Assembly: GCF_051857475.1 (NCBI RefSeq)
Contig: NZ_JBPZGZ010000001.1
Coordinates: 1,948,047 to 2,012,046, forward strand
Length of the DNA: 64,000 bases
Direction: 5' to 3'
Source: Pelomonas sp051857475
GTDB lineage: Bacteria > Pseudomonadota > Gammaproteobacteria > Burkholderiales > Burkholderiaceae_C
Of this stretch, positions 52,052 through 59,852 are shown in pieces. The position numbers and the translations under genes are program-made. Each line of letters starts with the position of its first letter. Position 1 is the first letter of the stretch. The notes beneath the pieces were generated by a model. The model was given only the letters and a program-made list of their open reading frames with translations, made no database searches and was not told where the DNA came from.

Positions 52052-54972
52052 TTCGAAGCCTCGGTTTGTGGCAACAGCACCAGCAAGCGGCCGCGTGCGT
52101 TGCCGTCCAACAGGCGGCTGATCGCCCACCAGCGGCGCCCGGCCAGCGTGACCAACATGGCGGTGCCTTCCAGCGCCTGCCGCAGGCTGGGCGCCAGCTG
52201 CTCGCCGGCCGGCTCACCCAGCCGCTCGCCGGCCAGCCCGCACAGCGCACGGGCCGGCGCATTGGCGAACACCAGCAGGCCCTCGTCGTCGACGCCGAGC
52301 ATCGGCACGGGCATGGCATCCAGCAGCTCCTGCGCCGCCTCGCGGCTGCCGACCTCGCGCAGGTTCTGCTCGCGCTGGGCGCTCAGCAGCGTCTGCAGGC
52401 GCCGGTTCAGCTCGGCCAGCTCGCGGTTGGCGGCCTGCACTTCCAGACCGAGGCGGCGGTTCTGGTCGGTCATCTCCTTCATCGCGAAGGCCTCGCGCAG
52501 ATGGGCGCGGAGCTGCTCGTCGTCCCAGGGCTTGGCGAGGAACTTGTAGATCGCGCCCTCGTTGATCGCGTCGGTGATCGACTGCAGCTCGGTGTAGCCC
52601 GACAGCACCAGACGGATCGTCTCCGGGTAGAGCTGGCGAGTCCGGCGCAGCAGCTCGACGCCGGTCATACCGGGCATGCGCTGGTCGGACAGGATGACGT
52701 CGATCTCGTGCCGCGCCATCAGCTCGAGCGCCTGCTCGGCGCTGCCGGCGCAGAGCACCAGCCAGCCTTCGGCGCGCAGCAGCCGGCGCAGCGCGGCGAG
52801 GATGTTCTCCTCGTCGTCAACCAGCAGCAGGGTGCGCTGCCGCGAACGCCGGCCGATCAGCGCCGCGTCGATCTGCCGGCCCTGGCGCAGCATGGCCTCG
52901 ACGGCGTCTGCCGGCACCGGGGCGCTGAACCAGTAGCCCTGCATCTGGTCGCACTGGCTGGCCGCCAGCAGCGCCGCCTGGCCCTCGCTTTCGACCCCCT
53001 CGGCCAGCACCTTCATCTGCAGCTGCTGGGCCATCGTGATGATGGCGCGCGTGATCGACACCGCTTCGGCCGGGGCGCTGACGTCGGGCACCAGCGAGCG
53101 GTCGATCTTGACCACGTCCACCGGCAACCGGCGCAGATAGCTCAGGCTGGAATAGCCGGTGCCGAAGTCGTCGAGCGAAACCTCGACGCCGAGCGCGCGC
53201 AGCGCGTTCAGGTGCTGCACCGCCTGGTCGAAGTTGGCGATCAGCATGCTCTCGGTGACCTCGACGCCGAAGCGCCGCGGGTCGAGGCCGCTGGCGGCGA
53301 GCAGGGCCTCGATGCGCCGTGTCAGGTCGGGCTGCAGCAGCTGGCGCGCCGACAGATTGACCGCCATGCGCAGCGGCGGCAGCCCAGCGCGCTGCCAGCT
53401 CGCCGCCTGCTCGATGGCGCGGCGCAGCACCCAGTCGCCGATGGGAACGATCAGACCGGTCTCCTCGGCGATGGGAATGAATCGATCCGGTGCGATGGCC
53501 CCCAGCGTCGGGTGCCGCCAGCGCAGCAACGCCTCGACACCGACGATGCGGCCATGGCCCAGGTCGAGCTGCGGCTGGTAGTGCAGTTCGAGCTGGTCGT
53601 CGCGCAGCGCCCGGCGCAGCGCAGTCTCCAGCGCCAGCCGCTCGGGGTCGTCGTCATGCGGCGAACCCGCGTAGACGCTGGCCTGGTTGCGCCCCAGCAG
53701 CCGGGCCCGGTGCAGCGCGGCGTTGGCGCGACGCACCAGGGTGTCGGCATGCTCACCGTCTGCGGGTGCCGAGGCAATGCCGATGCTGCAGGTGATGTGA
53801 ATCTCGTGCCCGTCGATGAGCATCGGCCGGGCGATGGCATTCAGCAGCGTCTGCGCCGTATCCAGCGCCGGAACCGAAGGGGCCGGCATCACGACCACGA
53901 ACTCGTCGCCCCCGCGCCGCGCCACCAGGTCGATGCTGCGCACGGTGGCGGCGATGCGCTGGGCCGCTTCGCGCAGCACCGCGTCGCCGATAGGTGTGCC
54001 GAGGCCGTCGTTGATGCGCTTGAAACGGTCGATCTCCAGCAAGAGCACCCCGGTTTCGGCACCGGTCTGCAAGATCGCGCCCAGCCGCTCGTAAAGCAAT
54101 TGGCGGTTCGGCAGCCCCGTCAGCTCATCGAACTGCAGCAGTTGCTGGATTCGGCGTTCGGCGGCGCGGCGTTCGCGCAGGTCGTCGACGCTGACATGGG
54201 CAAAGATCTCGTCGCCACTGCTCACCAGGCTGACGGAGACATCGACCGGAATCTCATGGCCGTCGGGGTGGCGTAGGCTGGTCTCGAAGCGCAAGGCACC
54301 GCGCTCGCACATCTCGCGCCAGCGCAGCGGCCACTGCGTCTCGTCGACCTGGGTGTCGACGTCGCTTACGCGCAGCCGCAGCAGCTGCTCGCGCGTCAGG
54401 CCCAGCAGCCGGCAGGCGGCGGCGTTGGCATCTCGGAAGGCCCCGTCCGGCCCGACCTGCATCAACGCATCGTGAGCCTGCTCGACGGCGTTGCGGGTCA
54501 GCAGCAGCTGGCGCTGCGCCTGGTCACGCTCGCTGACGTCGCGTGCGGACGGGATCAGCCAGAGCACGCGTCCGTCCGGGCCGAACAGCGGCAGCAAGGA
54601 GAAATCCATGGCCAGCGTGGCGCCGCTGGCGGTGGTGATGCGCACGTCGAAGCGCGAGGCTTCGCCGCGCGCCGCGCTGGCCAGCGCCTGCCGCACGCGC
54701 CGCTGCGACAACTCGCAGCCCTGCCACCAGGGCGTGGCGTCGAAGAGGCGGCCGATCACCTGCTCCGGCGTGCTGCCGATGGCCTGCAGCGCGGCCTGGT
54801 TGGCGTAGCACAGCCTGCCGTCGACATCGAGCAGGCCGGCAAAGACGGAGGGGCCCAACCTGTCCATCACCTCGTGCAGGGACAGTTCGGGACTGGATGC
54901 GGGGTGGCTGGCCGGCACCAGCGTCAGCGCGGTATGGCGGTACGGCATACGCGAGGCAGGGTGGTTGTGCAC
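52048..54972 (-). CDS. PAS-PAS-GGDEF-EAL-REC-PAS c-di-GMP enzyme
   Basis: 974 aa. PAS about 35-150, PAS about 160-275, GGDEF domain 280-435 with intact RRGGDEF at 352-358 and the inhibitory I-site RSID at 345-348. The EAL domain is 450-700, with EAL at 480-482, DDFGTGYSSL at 601-610 and LAEGVE at 656-661. The REC domain is 714-835, with Asp763 in ILSDQRMPGMTG and a KPWDDEQL end. A coiled coil and a third PAS follow. Both synthesis and hydrolysis motifs are complete. A REC domain placed after EAL is unusual. The likely start is GTG at 54972; ATG at 54948 is possible. It is the first gene of the operon. Confidence 0.93.
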   Translation of the reverse strand: MHNHPASRMPYRHTALTLVPASHPASSPELSLHEVMDRLGPSVFAGLLDVDGRLCYANQAALQAIGSTPEQVIGRLFDATPWWQGCELSQRRVRQALASAARGEASRFDVRITTASGATLAMDFSLLPLFGPDGRVLWLIPSARDVSERDQAQRQLLLTRNAVEQAHDALMQVGPDGAFRDANAAACRLLGLTREQLLRLRVSDVDTQVDETQWPLRWREMCERGALRFETSLRHPDGHEIPVDVSVSLVSSGDEIFAHVSVDDLRERRAAERRIQQLLQFDELTGLPNRQLLYERLGAILQTGAETGVLLLEIDRFKRINDGLGTPIGDAVLREAAQRIAATVRSIDLVARRGGDEFVVVMPAPSVPALDTAQTLLNAIARPMLIDGHEIHITCSIGIASAPADGEHADTLVRRANAALHRARLLGRNQASVYAGSPHDDDPERLALETALRRALRDDQLELHYQPQLDLGHGRIVGVEALLRWRHPTLGAIAPDRFIPIAEETGLIVPIGDWVLRRAIEQAASWQRAGLPPLRMAVNLSARQLLQPDLTRRIEALLAASGLDPRRFGVEVTESMLIANFDQAVQHLNALRALGVEVSLDDFGTGYSSLSYLRRLPVDVVKIDRSLVPDVSAPAEAVSITRAIITMAQQLQMKVLAEGVESEGQAALLAASQCDQMQGYWFSAPVPADAVEAMLRQGRQIDAALIGRRSRQRTLLLVDDEENILAALRRLLRAEGWLVLCAGSAEQALELMARHEIDVILSDQRMPGMTGVELLRRTRQLYPETIRLVLSGYTELQSITDAINEGAIYKFLAKPWDDEQLRAHLREAFAMKEMTDQNRRLGLEVQAANRELAELNRRLQTLLSAQREQNLREVGSREAAQELLDAMPVPMLGVDDEGLLVFANAPARALCGLAGERLGEPAGEQLAPSLRQALEGTAMLVTLAGRRWWAISRLLDGNARGRLLVLLPQTEASK

Positions 54973-55037
54973 ATGCCTTCACTCTGCCCGGCGGCCTGCG
55001 CCGGTGGCGTGAGCAGTTGCGGCCACCGACGACCGGA

Positions 55038-56507
55038 TCAGACCAGAGCAGGCGTGGGCTTTCCTGCGCGCGCGGCGTCGTCGACCAGGCGCGCCAGCGT
55101 GCGCATGGCGCGTTCGAGCGTGCCGTCCCACGGCTGCCCGCATGTCAGCCGGATGTGGTGCTGGAACTCGGCGCGTGCCGAGAACATCGGCCCTGGGGCT
55201 AGGCTGATGCGCTGTGCCAGCGCGGCGCGGTGCAGCGCCATCACGTCGACGCTGCCGGGCAGTTCGACCCAGACGAAGTAGCCGCCGGCCGGCCGCGCCA
55301 CGCGCGTCCCGTCGGGGAAGTGCCGGCTCGCGGCATCGAACAGGCTGTTGCGCTGCGCCTGCAGCGACTCGCGCAGGCTGCGCAGGTGGCGGTCGTAGCC
55401 GCCTTCCTGCAGGTACTCGGCCAGCGCCGCCTGCACCGGGATGGAGCCAGACAGGCTGGTCATCAGCTTCAACCGCTCGACCTCGCGCGCCAGCCGGCCG
55501 GGCGCGGCCCAGCCGACGCGGTAGCCCGGCGCCAGGCATTTCGAGAACGACGAGCAGTGCAGCACCAGGCCGCGGCGGTCGAAGGCCTTGGCCGGCAGCG
55601 GCGCCACCTGGCCCTCGTAGAGCTCGGCATAGACGTCGTCCTCGATCAGCGGCACGTCGTGGCGGGCCAGCAGCTCGACGAGGTCGCGCTTCTTCGCTTC
55701 GGGCATCAGACTACCGAGCGGGTTCTGGAAGCTCGTCATCAACCAGCAGGCCCTGGGGCGGTAGAGCTTCAGCACCTGCGCCAGGCGGCCGAGATCGATA
55801 CCCTCGCGCACATGCGTGGGCACCTCGATGGCGTGCAGGCCCAGGCGCTGCAGCGCCTGCAGCGCCATGTAGAAGGTCGGCGACTCGACCACCACCGCAT
55901 CACCCGGCCGTGTCACGGCGTTGAGGCACAGGTTCAGCGCCTCCATCGCGCCGTGGGTCAGCACGATCTCGTCGGTGGCCACGGTCATGCCCTGGCGCAG
56001 GTAGCGCTTGGCGATCTCGCGCTTGAGCCGCAGGTTGCCCGGCGGCAGGTCCTCGACCATGCTCCAGGGTTCGAGCCGCCGCGTGCTCGACACCAGCGCG
56101 CGGCGCAGCCGATCCAGCGGAAACAAGGTCGGGCTCGGGAAGGCCGAACCGAAGGGCACGATGTCGCGCGCACGGGCCGCGCCGAGGCAGGTGTAGACCA
56201 GGTCGTTGACCTCGACCGGCTGCGAGCCCGATTGCGGCTCCGAGGTCTTAGGCTCGGCGAGCAGCACGCCACCCGCGCGCGCGGCGACGAAATAGCCCGA
56301 GCGCGGCACGGCGCGCACGAGGCCCCGGGACTCGAGCAGGTAGTAGGCCTGGAACACCGTGCTGGGGCTCACGCCCCGGCTGGCGCAGGCCTGGCGTACG
56401 GACGGCAGGCGGTCCCCCGGCCGCAGCACGCCGGCAGCGATCTGCTGTTCGAGTTCGCGGGCGAGCAGTTCGAACCTCGTGGAGGCGGCGGTGGAGCGAT
56501 CACGCAT
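55038..56507 (-). CDS. MocR/PdxR-type GntR regulator with aminotransferase domain
   Basis: 489 aa. An N-terminal GntR winged helix (QQIAAGVLRPGDRLPSVRQA and SPSTVFQAYYLLESRGLV) is fused to a fold-type I aminotransferase domain with the PLP Lys region SSFSKCLAPGYRVGWAA and SFQNPLGSLMPEAKK. Such proteins are PLP-binding transcription factors, most often controlling vitamin B6, GABA or taurine genes. The target here is not visible. A 14-bp palindrome 86 bp upstream of its ATG may be its own site. Confidence 0.92.
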   Translation of the reverse strand: MRDRSTAASTRFELLARELEQQIAAGVLRPGDRLPSVRQACASRGVSPSTVFQAYYLLESRGLVRAVPRSGYFVAARAGGVLLAEPKTSEPQSGSQPVEVNDLVYTCLGAARARDIVPFGSAFPSPTLFPLDRLRRALVSSTRRLEPWSMVEDLPPGNLRLKREIAKRYLRQGMTVATDEIVLTHGAMEALNLCLNAVTRPGDAVVVESPTFYMALQALQRLGLHAIEVPTHVREGIDLGRLAQVLKLYRPRACWLMTSFQNPLGSLMPEAKKRDLVELLARHDVPLIEDDVYAELYEGQVAPLPAKAFDRRGLVLHCSSFSKCLAPGYRVGWAAPGRLAREVERLKLMTSLSGSIPVQAALAEYLQEGGYDRHLRSLRESLQAQRNSLFDAASRHFPDGTRVARPAGGYFVWVELPGSVDVMALHRAALAQRISLAPGPMFSARAEFQHHIRLTCGQPWDGTLERAMRTLARLVDDAARAGKPTPALV

Positions 56508-56592
56508 CGTGTCGGCACCGCGCCTCGGTCGACTGCCGGCTGGGTGGGGTGGCGTAGGGGCAGTCTAGGGCTTGGGCGCGGCGATGCAAGCA

Positions 56593-56606
56593 CCGACAGC
56601 TGTCGG
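56593..56606. promoter_or_regulatory. 14-bp palindrome upstream of the MocR gene
   Basis: CCGACAGCTGTCGG is perfectly self-complementary and lies in the promoter region of the MocR-type gene. It is a candidate operator, on position only. Confidence 0.4.
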
Positions 56607-56663
56607 AGGTCAGCACCGGCTCGAAAGCAGACGGCCACTTCGCTCCATCCAAGCGACTGCAAT

Positions 56664-56893
56664 CAGCCGATTCTGTTGAAAAACTCGGTTGAGGAAGACC
56701 TTCGAGCTGAGCTGATTTACCGGGCGCAGATCACGGATCAAACGTGCTTGGCCTTCAGCGCCACGTAAAGGGTCTCAGGCGCGACCGCCGTAGCGCTTGG
56801 CCCGGCGGGCCGTCCTGGTAGACGCGACGAACTTCTAGGCCCGAATCGCACCGTCGATCTCGTCAAATCCGAGTTTTTCAACAGAATCGGCTG
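56664..56893. mobile_element. MITE-like element with 25-bp terminal inverted repeats
   Basis: The left end (56664-56688) and right end (56869-56893) are exact inverted copies of 25 bp containing GATTCTGTTGAAAAACTCGG. The match extends outward at four of the next five bases. The 180-bp interior has no intact gene. The same terminus recurs at 63885. It looks like an internally deleted insertion sequence. Between this element and the last attC (56894-56965) I see no gene. Confidence 0.7.
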
Positions 56894-56965
56894 GTTGCTG
56901 TCGTCCGCGGCAGGACCGCGAGCGGCCGCTCTACGTTCGGAAGCGGAACTACCGCGGATCAGGTG

Positions 56966-57034
56966 GCTCTACGTTGAAGCTGAGCCGCGAGCGGCGGCCT
57001 GCCGACGCGAGTCGGCTCGAGCGACTGGTTAGGC
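56966..57034 (-). repeat. attC of cassette 11 (array end)
   Basis: 69 bp. The inner core is GTTAGGC (57028-57034). The outer core reads GCTCTAC instead of RYYYAAC, so it is damaged. From 56973 it is nearly identical to the attC of cassette 1. Confidence 0.75.
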
Positions 57035-57046
57035 CCCTGGCCTCGC

Positions 57047-57292
57047 TCAGGTTGACGGGAATATGTCATCTCGCTCCGAGTATGGCTGCGCGTCGATTTC
57101 TATGAACGCGGACTTGTACGGGCCCCAGCCCATGTACTCGTAGTATTTCGTCATCGCCTCTAGAGCACTGTCAGCCTCGACAGTCCAGACAAGCCGAGCA
57201 TCTGGCTCTAGCAGAGCACGACTTCTCTCTCCGGCCGGTCCAGCTAGGCAGAACGTCTGACCAGACGCATAGGTCCAGAGCTCGTGGAGCAT
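57047..57292 (-). CDS. Cassette 11: hypothetical protein, 81 aa
   Basis: MLHELWTYASGQTFCLAGPAGERSRALLEPDARLV, then WTVEADSALEAMTKYYEYMGWGPYKSAF. A small soluble alpha/beta protein, with GERSRALL and the WTVEADSALEAM helix as its clearest features. It resembles small uncharacterised proteins common in integron cassettes and genomic islands. It is the distal cassette, between attC sites at 56966 and 57301. The composition is less GC-rich than the core genome. No function is assigned. Confidence 0.6.
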   Translation of the reverse strand: MLHELWTYASGQTFCLAGPAGERSRALLEPDARLVWTVEADSALEAMTKYYEYMGWGPYKSAFIEIDAQPYSERDDIFPST

Positions 57293-57300
57293 TCGTTGGG

Positions 57301-57357
57301 GCCTAACGTGGAAGCTCAGCGGACGGCGAAGCCGTCCGCTGCAGCGAAAGGTTGAGC
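57301..57357 (-). repeat. attC of cassette 10
   Basis: 57 bp, GCCTAAC ... GTTGAGC, with the stem GCGGACGGC / GCCGTCCGC. The 3' end of the cassette 10 gene lies inside it and reads it as AAADGFAVR plus stop. Confidence 0.85.
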
Positions 57358-57789
57358 ATCGCGCGGAAGCGCCGCCCCGAATGGATAGCCCAAGAGCAAT
57401 GCTTCCATGAAATCGCCAAAGCCGCCATTGAATCGGTACAGCCGGTCATCGGGATCAGTGAACGCGAAGTACGCGCCATCGTCGTTGACGAGCAGGATCA
57501 TGTGGTCATGGTGCGCCGTTGCAAACGCTTCGCAGTTTCCAACCAGGCTCTGCCATGGCGCGACTATCGCGGCGACTTCGGGGCGAGCTGCGCGGTAGAA
57601 GTCGATATCGCTTGCAGCTTGCTGCGTACCCGGGCCGCATTGCCCCACATGCAGACCGGAAAACTGAGCCAGGATCGCTGCCACAAACGCCTCTGCGGAC
57701 TGGCATTCGTCTGACTGATCAAGATACGAACAGCGTGTCCAGCCGGCGGCTGCAAATGTGGATTCAATCGTCTGGGGAATGTCGCCCAT
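57316..57789 (-). CDS. Cassette 10: SUKH-3 family protein
   Basis: 157 aa. The pattern AAGWTRCSYLDQ, then AEAFVAAILAQFSGLHVGQ, DIDFYRAARPEVAA, SLVGNCEAFATAHHDHMILLVNDDGAYFAF and FNGGFGDFMEALLLGYP is that of SUKH-3 domains, the SMI1/KNR4 superfamily used widely as immunity proteins against contact-dependent toxins. No toxin gene accompanies it, so it may give orphan immunity. The ATG at 57789 is used; a TTG inside the recombination core (57807) is open too. The C-terminus is supplied by the attC. Confidence 0.75.
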   Translation of the reverse strand: MGDIPQTIESTFAAAGWTRCSYLDQSDECQSAEAFVAAILAQFSGLHVGQCGPGTQQAASDIDFYRAARPEVAAIVAPWQSLVGNCEAFATAHHDHMILLVNDDGAYFAFTDPDDRLYRFNGGFGDFMEALLLGYPFGAALPRDAQPFAAADGFAVR

Positions 57790-57801
57790 CGTCTTGGTGA
57801 T

Positions 57802-57858
57802 GCTCAACGTTGGCGCTCAGCGGGCGGCGGAGCCGTCCGCTGGAGCAACGGGTTGAAC
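57802..57858 (-). repeat. attC of cassette 9
   Basis: 57 bp, GCTCAAC ... GTTGAAC, with central arms CGGGCGGC / GCCGTCCG. The cassette 9 frame ends inside it (APADGSAAR, stop). Confidence 0.87.
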
Positions 57859-58311
57859 AGCATGCTCAAGCAACCTGTACTCCACAGCAGCGCCAACCGC
57901 GCAGATTACGTTGTGATGCGTTTCGCAGACTAGCCAACTGAGGTCCTTTGCGATCAGGTAGTACTCGAAGCCGTAGCACTCGCCGATGATCTTTGACGCT
58001 ACCTCAGCGGACATCTCGAACACTGGGTACTGAGGCAATTGATCGTCTTCAGCGATGAACCAGACGGGTTCCGAGGGTCTCGGGACGATTCTTGGAAGCT
58101 TACGCCAGCCATCCCCAGCAACGAACGGCAGCGAAACACCTGGCTCTTTGAATGCCTCCCACCACCACCGCCGGTCATCGGACCCGACGAACCGCTTCAG
58201 CGCAGCCCTGTAGACACGCTCGCTGTCTTCAGCAGGAAGACGGACAACTGCAGCGGGATCAAGGTCGAGCCGCTCCGCGGCGCTCGCGATTTCGTGGGCG
58301 ATCGATTGCAT
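57817..58311 (-). CDS. Cassette 9: hypothetical protein, 164 aa
   Basis: Starts MQSIAHEIASAAERLDLD. A segment RRWWWEAFKEPGVSLPF with a Trp triplet is followed by FIAEDDQLPQYPVFEMSAEVASKIIGEC and YEYYLIAKDLSWL-like FEYYLIAKDLSWLVCETHHNVICAVG, a mixed alpha/beta domain. No membrane segment or enzyme motif is seen. Trp/acid patterns of this kind are common among small immunity-like proteins, but that is only a suggestion. The last residues are encoded by its attC. Confidence 0.65.
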   Translation of the reverse strand: MQSIAHEIASAAERLDLDPAAVVRLPAEDSERVYRAALKRFVGSDDRRWWWEAFKEPGVSLPFVAGDGWRKLPRIVPRPSEPVWFIAEDDQLPQYPVFEMSAEVASKIIGECYGFEYYLIAKDLSWLVCETHHNVICAVGAAVEYRLLEHAVQPVAPADGSAAR

Positions 58312-58331
58312 ATCAGTGCAGTGCTGATGCC

Positions 58332-58388
58332 GTTCAACGTTCGCGCTCAGCGGGCGGCGAAGCCGTCCGCTGAAGCAAAGGGTTGAGC
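58332..58388 (-). repeat. attC of cassette 8
   Basis: 57 bp, GTTCAAC ... GTTGAGC, with the same central stem as cassettes 5, 9 and 10. Confidence 0.87.
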
Positions 58389-58418
58389 GTCCTCGGCCGA
58401 ACGAGCAGTCTGCAAACC

Positions 58419-58832
58419 TCATAGTGAAAAGTCCTCTACAGCAACGAGTCGCCAACTCCTACCCCAGCGGGCGAATGTGAATGTCATCGCATACACATCC
58501 GAATCAGGCACCTGGAATTTCACCGCGCAGCGGCCCGTTCCGACGTTTGCAATGGTTCGCTCAAGCCTGAGGCTAGCCTGCTTGCCAGGGGATGGAAAAG
58601 ACTCGTACTTCTCAGCACTAGGACGATCAAGTCGAAGCGTCTTCTGCTTTAAGTTTGGGTCGTCGTGATCTGGATATGAATAGAGCAGGGGGAACTTTGT
58701 GTGCTTGGCCTGATCAATCTCGGCACGCTCGAATCGCCCCAGAAACTCCGTGAATTGAGCCGCGCAAATCGGCACGCAATGCGCCGAGGCGTGAAGCAGG
58801 AAGGCGGCTAGAGCGATAGAGAGCCGTTTCAT
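58419..58832 (-). CDS. Cassette 8: exported hypothetical protein, 137 aa
   Basis: MKRLSIALAAFLLHASAHCVP is a Sec signal peptide. The mature part (FTEFLGRFERAEIDQAKHTKFPLLYSYPDH, then RCAVKFQVPDSDVYAMTFTFARWGRSWRLVAVEDFSL) is beta-rich and ends in the WRL..EDFS motif seen in several small periplasmic proteins of unknown function. Two Cys in the mature part could form a disulfide. The gene ends 31 bp before its attC, so it does not use the attC as coding sequence. Confidence 0.68.
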   Translation of the reverse strand: MKRLSIALAAFLLHASAHCVPICAAQFTEFLGRFERAEIDQAKHTKFPLLYSYPDHDDPNLKQKTLRLDRPSAEKYESFPSPGKQASLRLERTIANVGTGRCAVKFQVPDSDVYAMTFTFARWGRSWRLVAVEDFSL

Positions 58833-58839
58833 CGTGGAC

Positions 58840-58911
58840 GCTCAACGTTTGACATGAGGGGTGACCGACCGGCGCAGCCGGTTGGGCATCTCCTCGATGA
58901 AGTGGTTAGAC
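58840..58911 (-). repeat. attC of cassette 7
   Basis: 72 bp, GCTCAAC ... GTTAGAC, with the internal stem ACCGGC / GCCGGT. The GNAT gene runs through it and stops in the outer core. Confidence 0.75.
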
Positions 58912-59384
58912 GTCATCTCCTTGTGCATAAGTGCATTCGGAATAACGACTCCCCGAAGAACAGGCGACCTCTGCTCGACGACCCGGAAGCCGAACTTCTC
59001 GAAGAACGGCTGGGCGGTTCGACTGACGTCGGATGAAAGTAGGGAAAGCCCACTATTGCGCGCCACTTCATGTAGATGCGTCATCAGCATACTGCCGACG
59101 CCGCGCCCGGCATGCCCCAAGCTGACGAAGAAGTGGTCGATGTAGCCACTGGCTTGCACGTCGGCGTACGCCACGACTTCGCCATCGTGCTCAACGACAA
59201 ACGGCTGGATTCCATGCATCCGCCGTGACCACAGGTCTTGGTCGAGGTTCACAGGCGCCCAGGCTTCGATCTGTTCCGTCGAGTAGTCCTTGCTCGCTAG
59301 CCCGTGAATCGAAGAGTGAAACACGGCATGCAAGGCGCGCTCTTCACCTGATCGAAAGGGACGAATAAGCACAGCGCTCCCCAC
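58842..59384 (-). CDS. Cassette 7: GNAT family N-acetyltransferase
   Basis: 180 aa from a GTG start (or from a second GTG at 59372, giving VLIRPFRSGEERAL as the usual GNAT opening). The acetyl-CoA binding region is IDHFFVSLGHAGRGVGSMLMTHLHE (R/Q-x-x-G-x-G/A), followed by LSLLSSDVSRTAQPFFEKFGF. The substrate is unknown; cassette-borne GNAT proteins include drug- and small-molecule acetylating enzymes. The final 23 residues (from MTSNHF) are encoded by the attC, and the stop lies in the outer core site. Confidence 0.85.
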   Translation of the reverse strand: MGSAVLIRPFRSGEERALHAVFHSSIHGLASKDYSTEQIEAWAPVNLDQDLWSRRMHGIQPFVVEHDGEVVAYADVQASGYIDHFFVSLGHAGRGVGSMLMTHLHEVARNSGLSLLSSDVSRTAQPFFEKFGFRVVEQRSPVLRGVVIPNALMHKEMTSNHFIEEMPNRLRRSVTPHVKR

Positions 59385-59388
59385 TGAC

Positions 59389-59478
59389 GTCTAACGTTGG
59401 ACTTGACAGGCGCGCGCGACGGCCGCGACCGGAGAGAGCGAACGCACCCGCGCGTCCGTGTCGAAGGACCTGTTATGC
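59389..59478 (-). repeat. attC of cassette 6
   Basis: 90 bp, the longest of the array: GTCTAAC ... GTTATGC with GC-rich arms. The cassette 6 stop codon falls in the inner core. Confidence 0.7.
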
Positions 59479-59799
59479 CGTATGGCCACTACCGTCCGCC
59501 TTCTCTGCTCGCGCTGTCCAATGCGCGTATCCACCAGGCAACCAGTTGCGGCGGCGCACCGGCTTGAGTAAGTGGTGTGCCTCCTCAACGAAAGCGTCGA
59601 TTCCAAACCGGCGGACGTATTCGTGCACATAACGCTCAACCCGACGAGCCATGATGCGCTTTGCGACGCCAGATGTATTTCTAAGCCGAACCGAACAGCT
59701 GCGGATGACCCCACGGAACCTCTCGGGCTGCATGCGAGCCAGACGGCCTGGATAGTGCTTTGGATGTCCCGGCACCACGCTGTACTTACGTTGCGGCAT
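59473..59799 (-). CDS. Cassette 6: basic hypothetical protein, 108 aa
   Basis: MPQRKYSVVPGHPKHYPGRL, then RFRGVIRSCSVRLRNTSGVAKRIMARRVERYVHEYVRRFGIDAF, strongly basic, probably helical. The ATG is part of the recombination core GTTATGC, so the cassette starts with its own start codon and has almost no 5' leader. Nucleic-acid binding would fit the charge but is not shown. The stop also falls inside the attC inner core, so the gene fills the whole cassette. Confidence 0.5.
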   Translation of the reverse strand: MPQRKYSVVPGHPKHYPGRLARMQPERFRGVIRSCSVRLRNTSGVAKRIMARRVERYVHEYVRRFGIDAFVEEAHHLLKPVRRRNWLPGGYAHWTARAEKADGSGHTA

Positions 59800-59852
59800 A
59801 ACGTTTGCGCTCAGCGGGCGGCGGAGCCGTCCGCTGCAGCAATAGGTTGGGT
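59796..59852 (-). repeat. attC of cassette 5
   Basis: 57 bp, GCATAAC ... GTTGGGT, with the common central stem. It is read by the cassette 5 gene as AAADGSAAR, stop. Confidence 0.87.

Noticed and set aside
51727..54276. 849-codon plus-strand frame opposite the GGDEF-EAL gene
   Set aside because: Composition is Gln/Arg/Leu-rich as expected of reverse-frame GC-rich coding; no domains.
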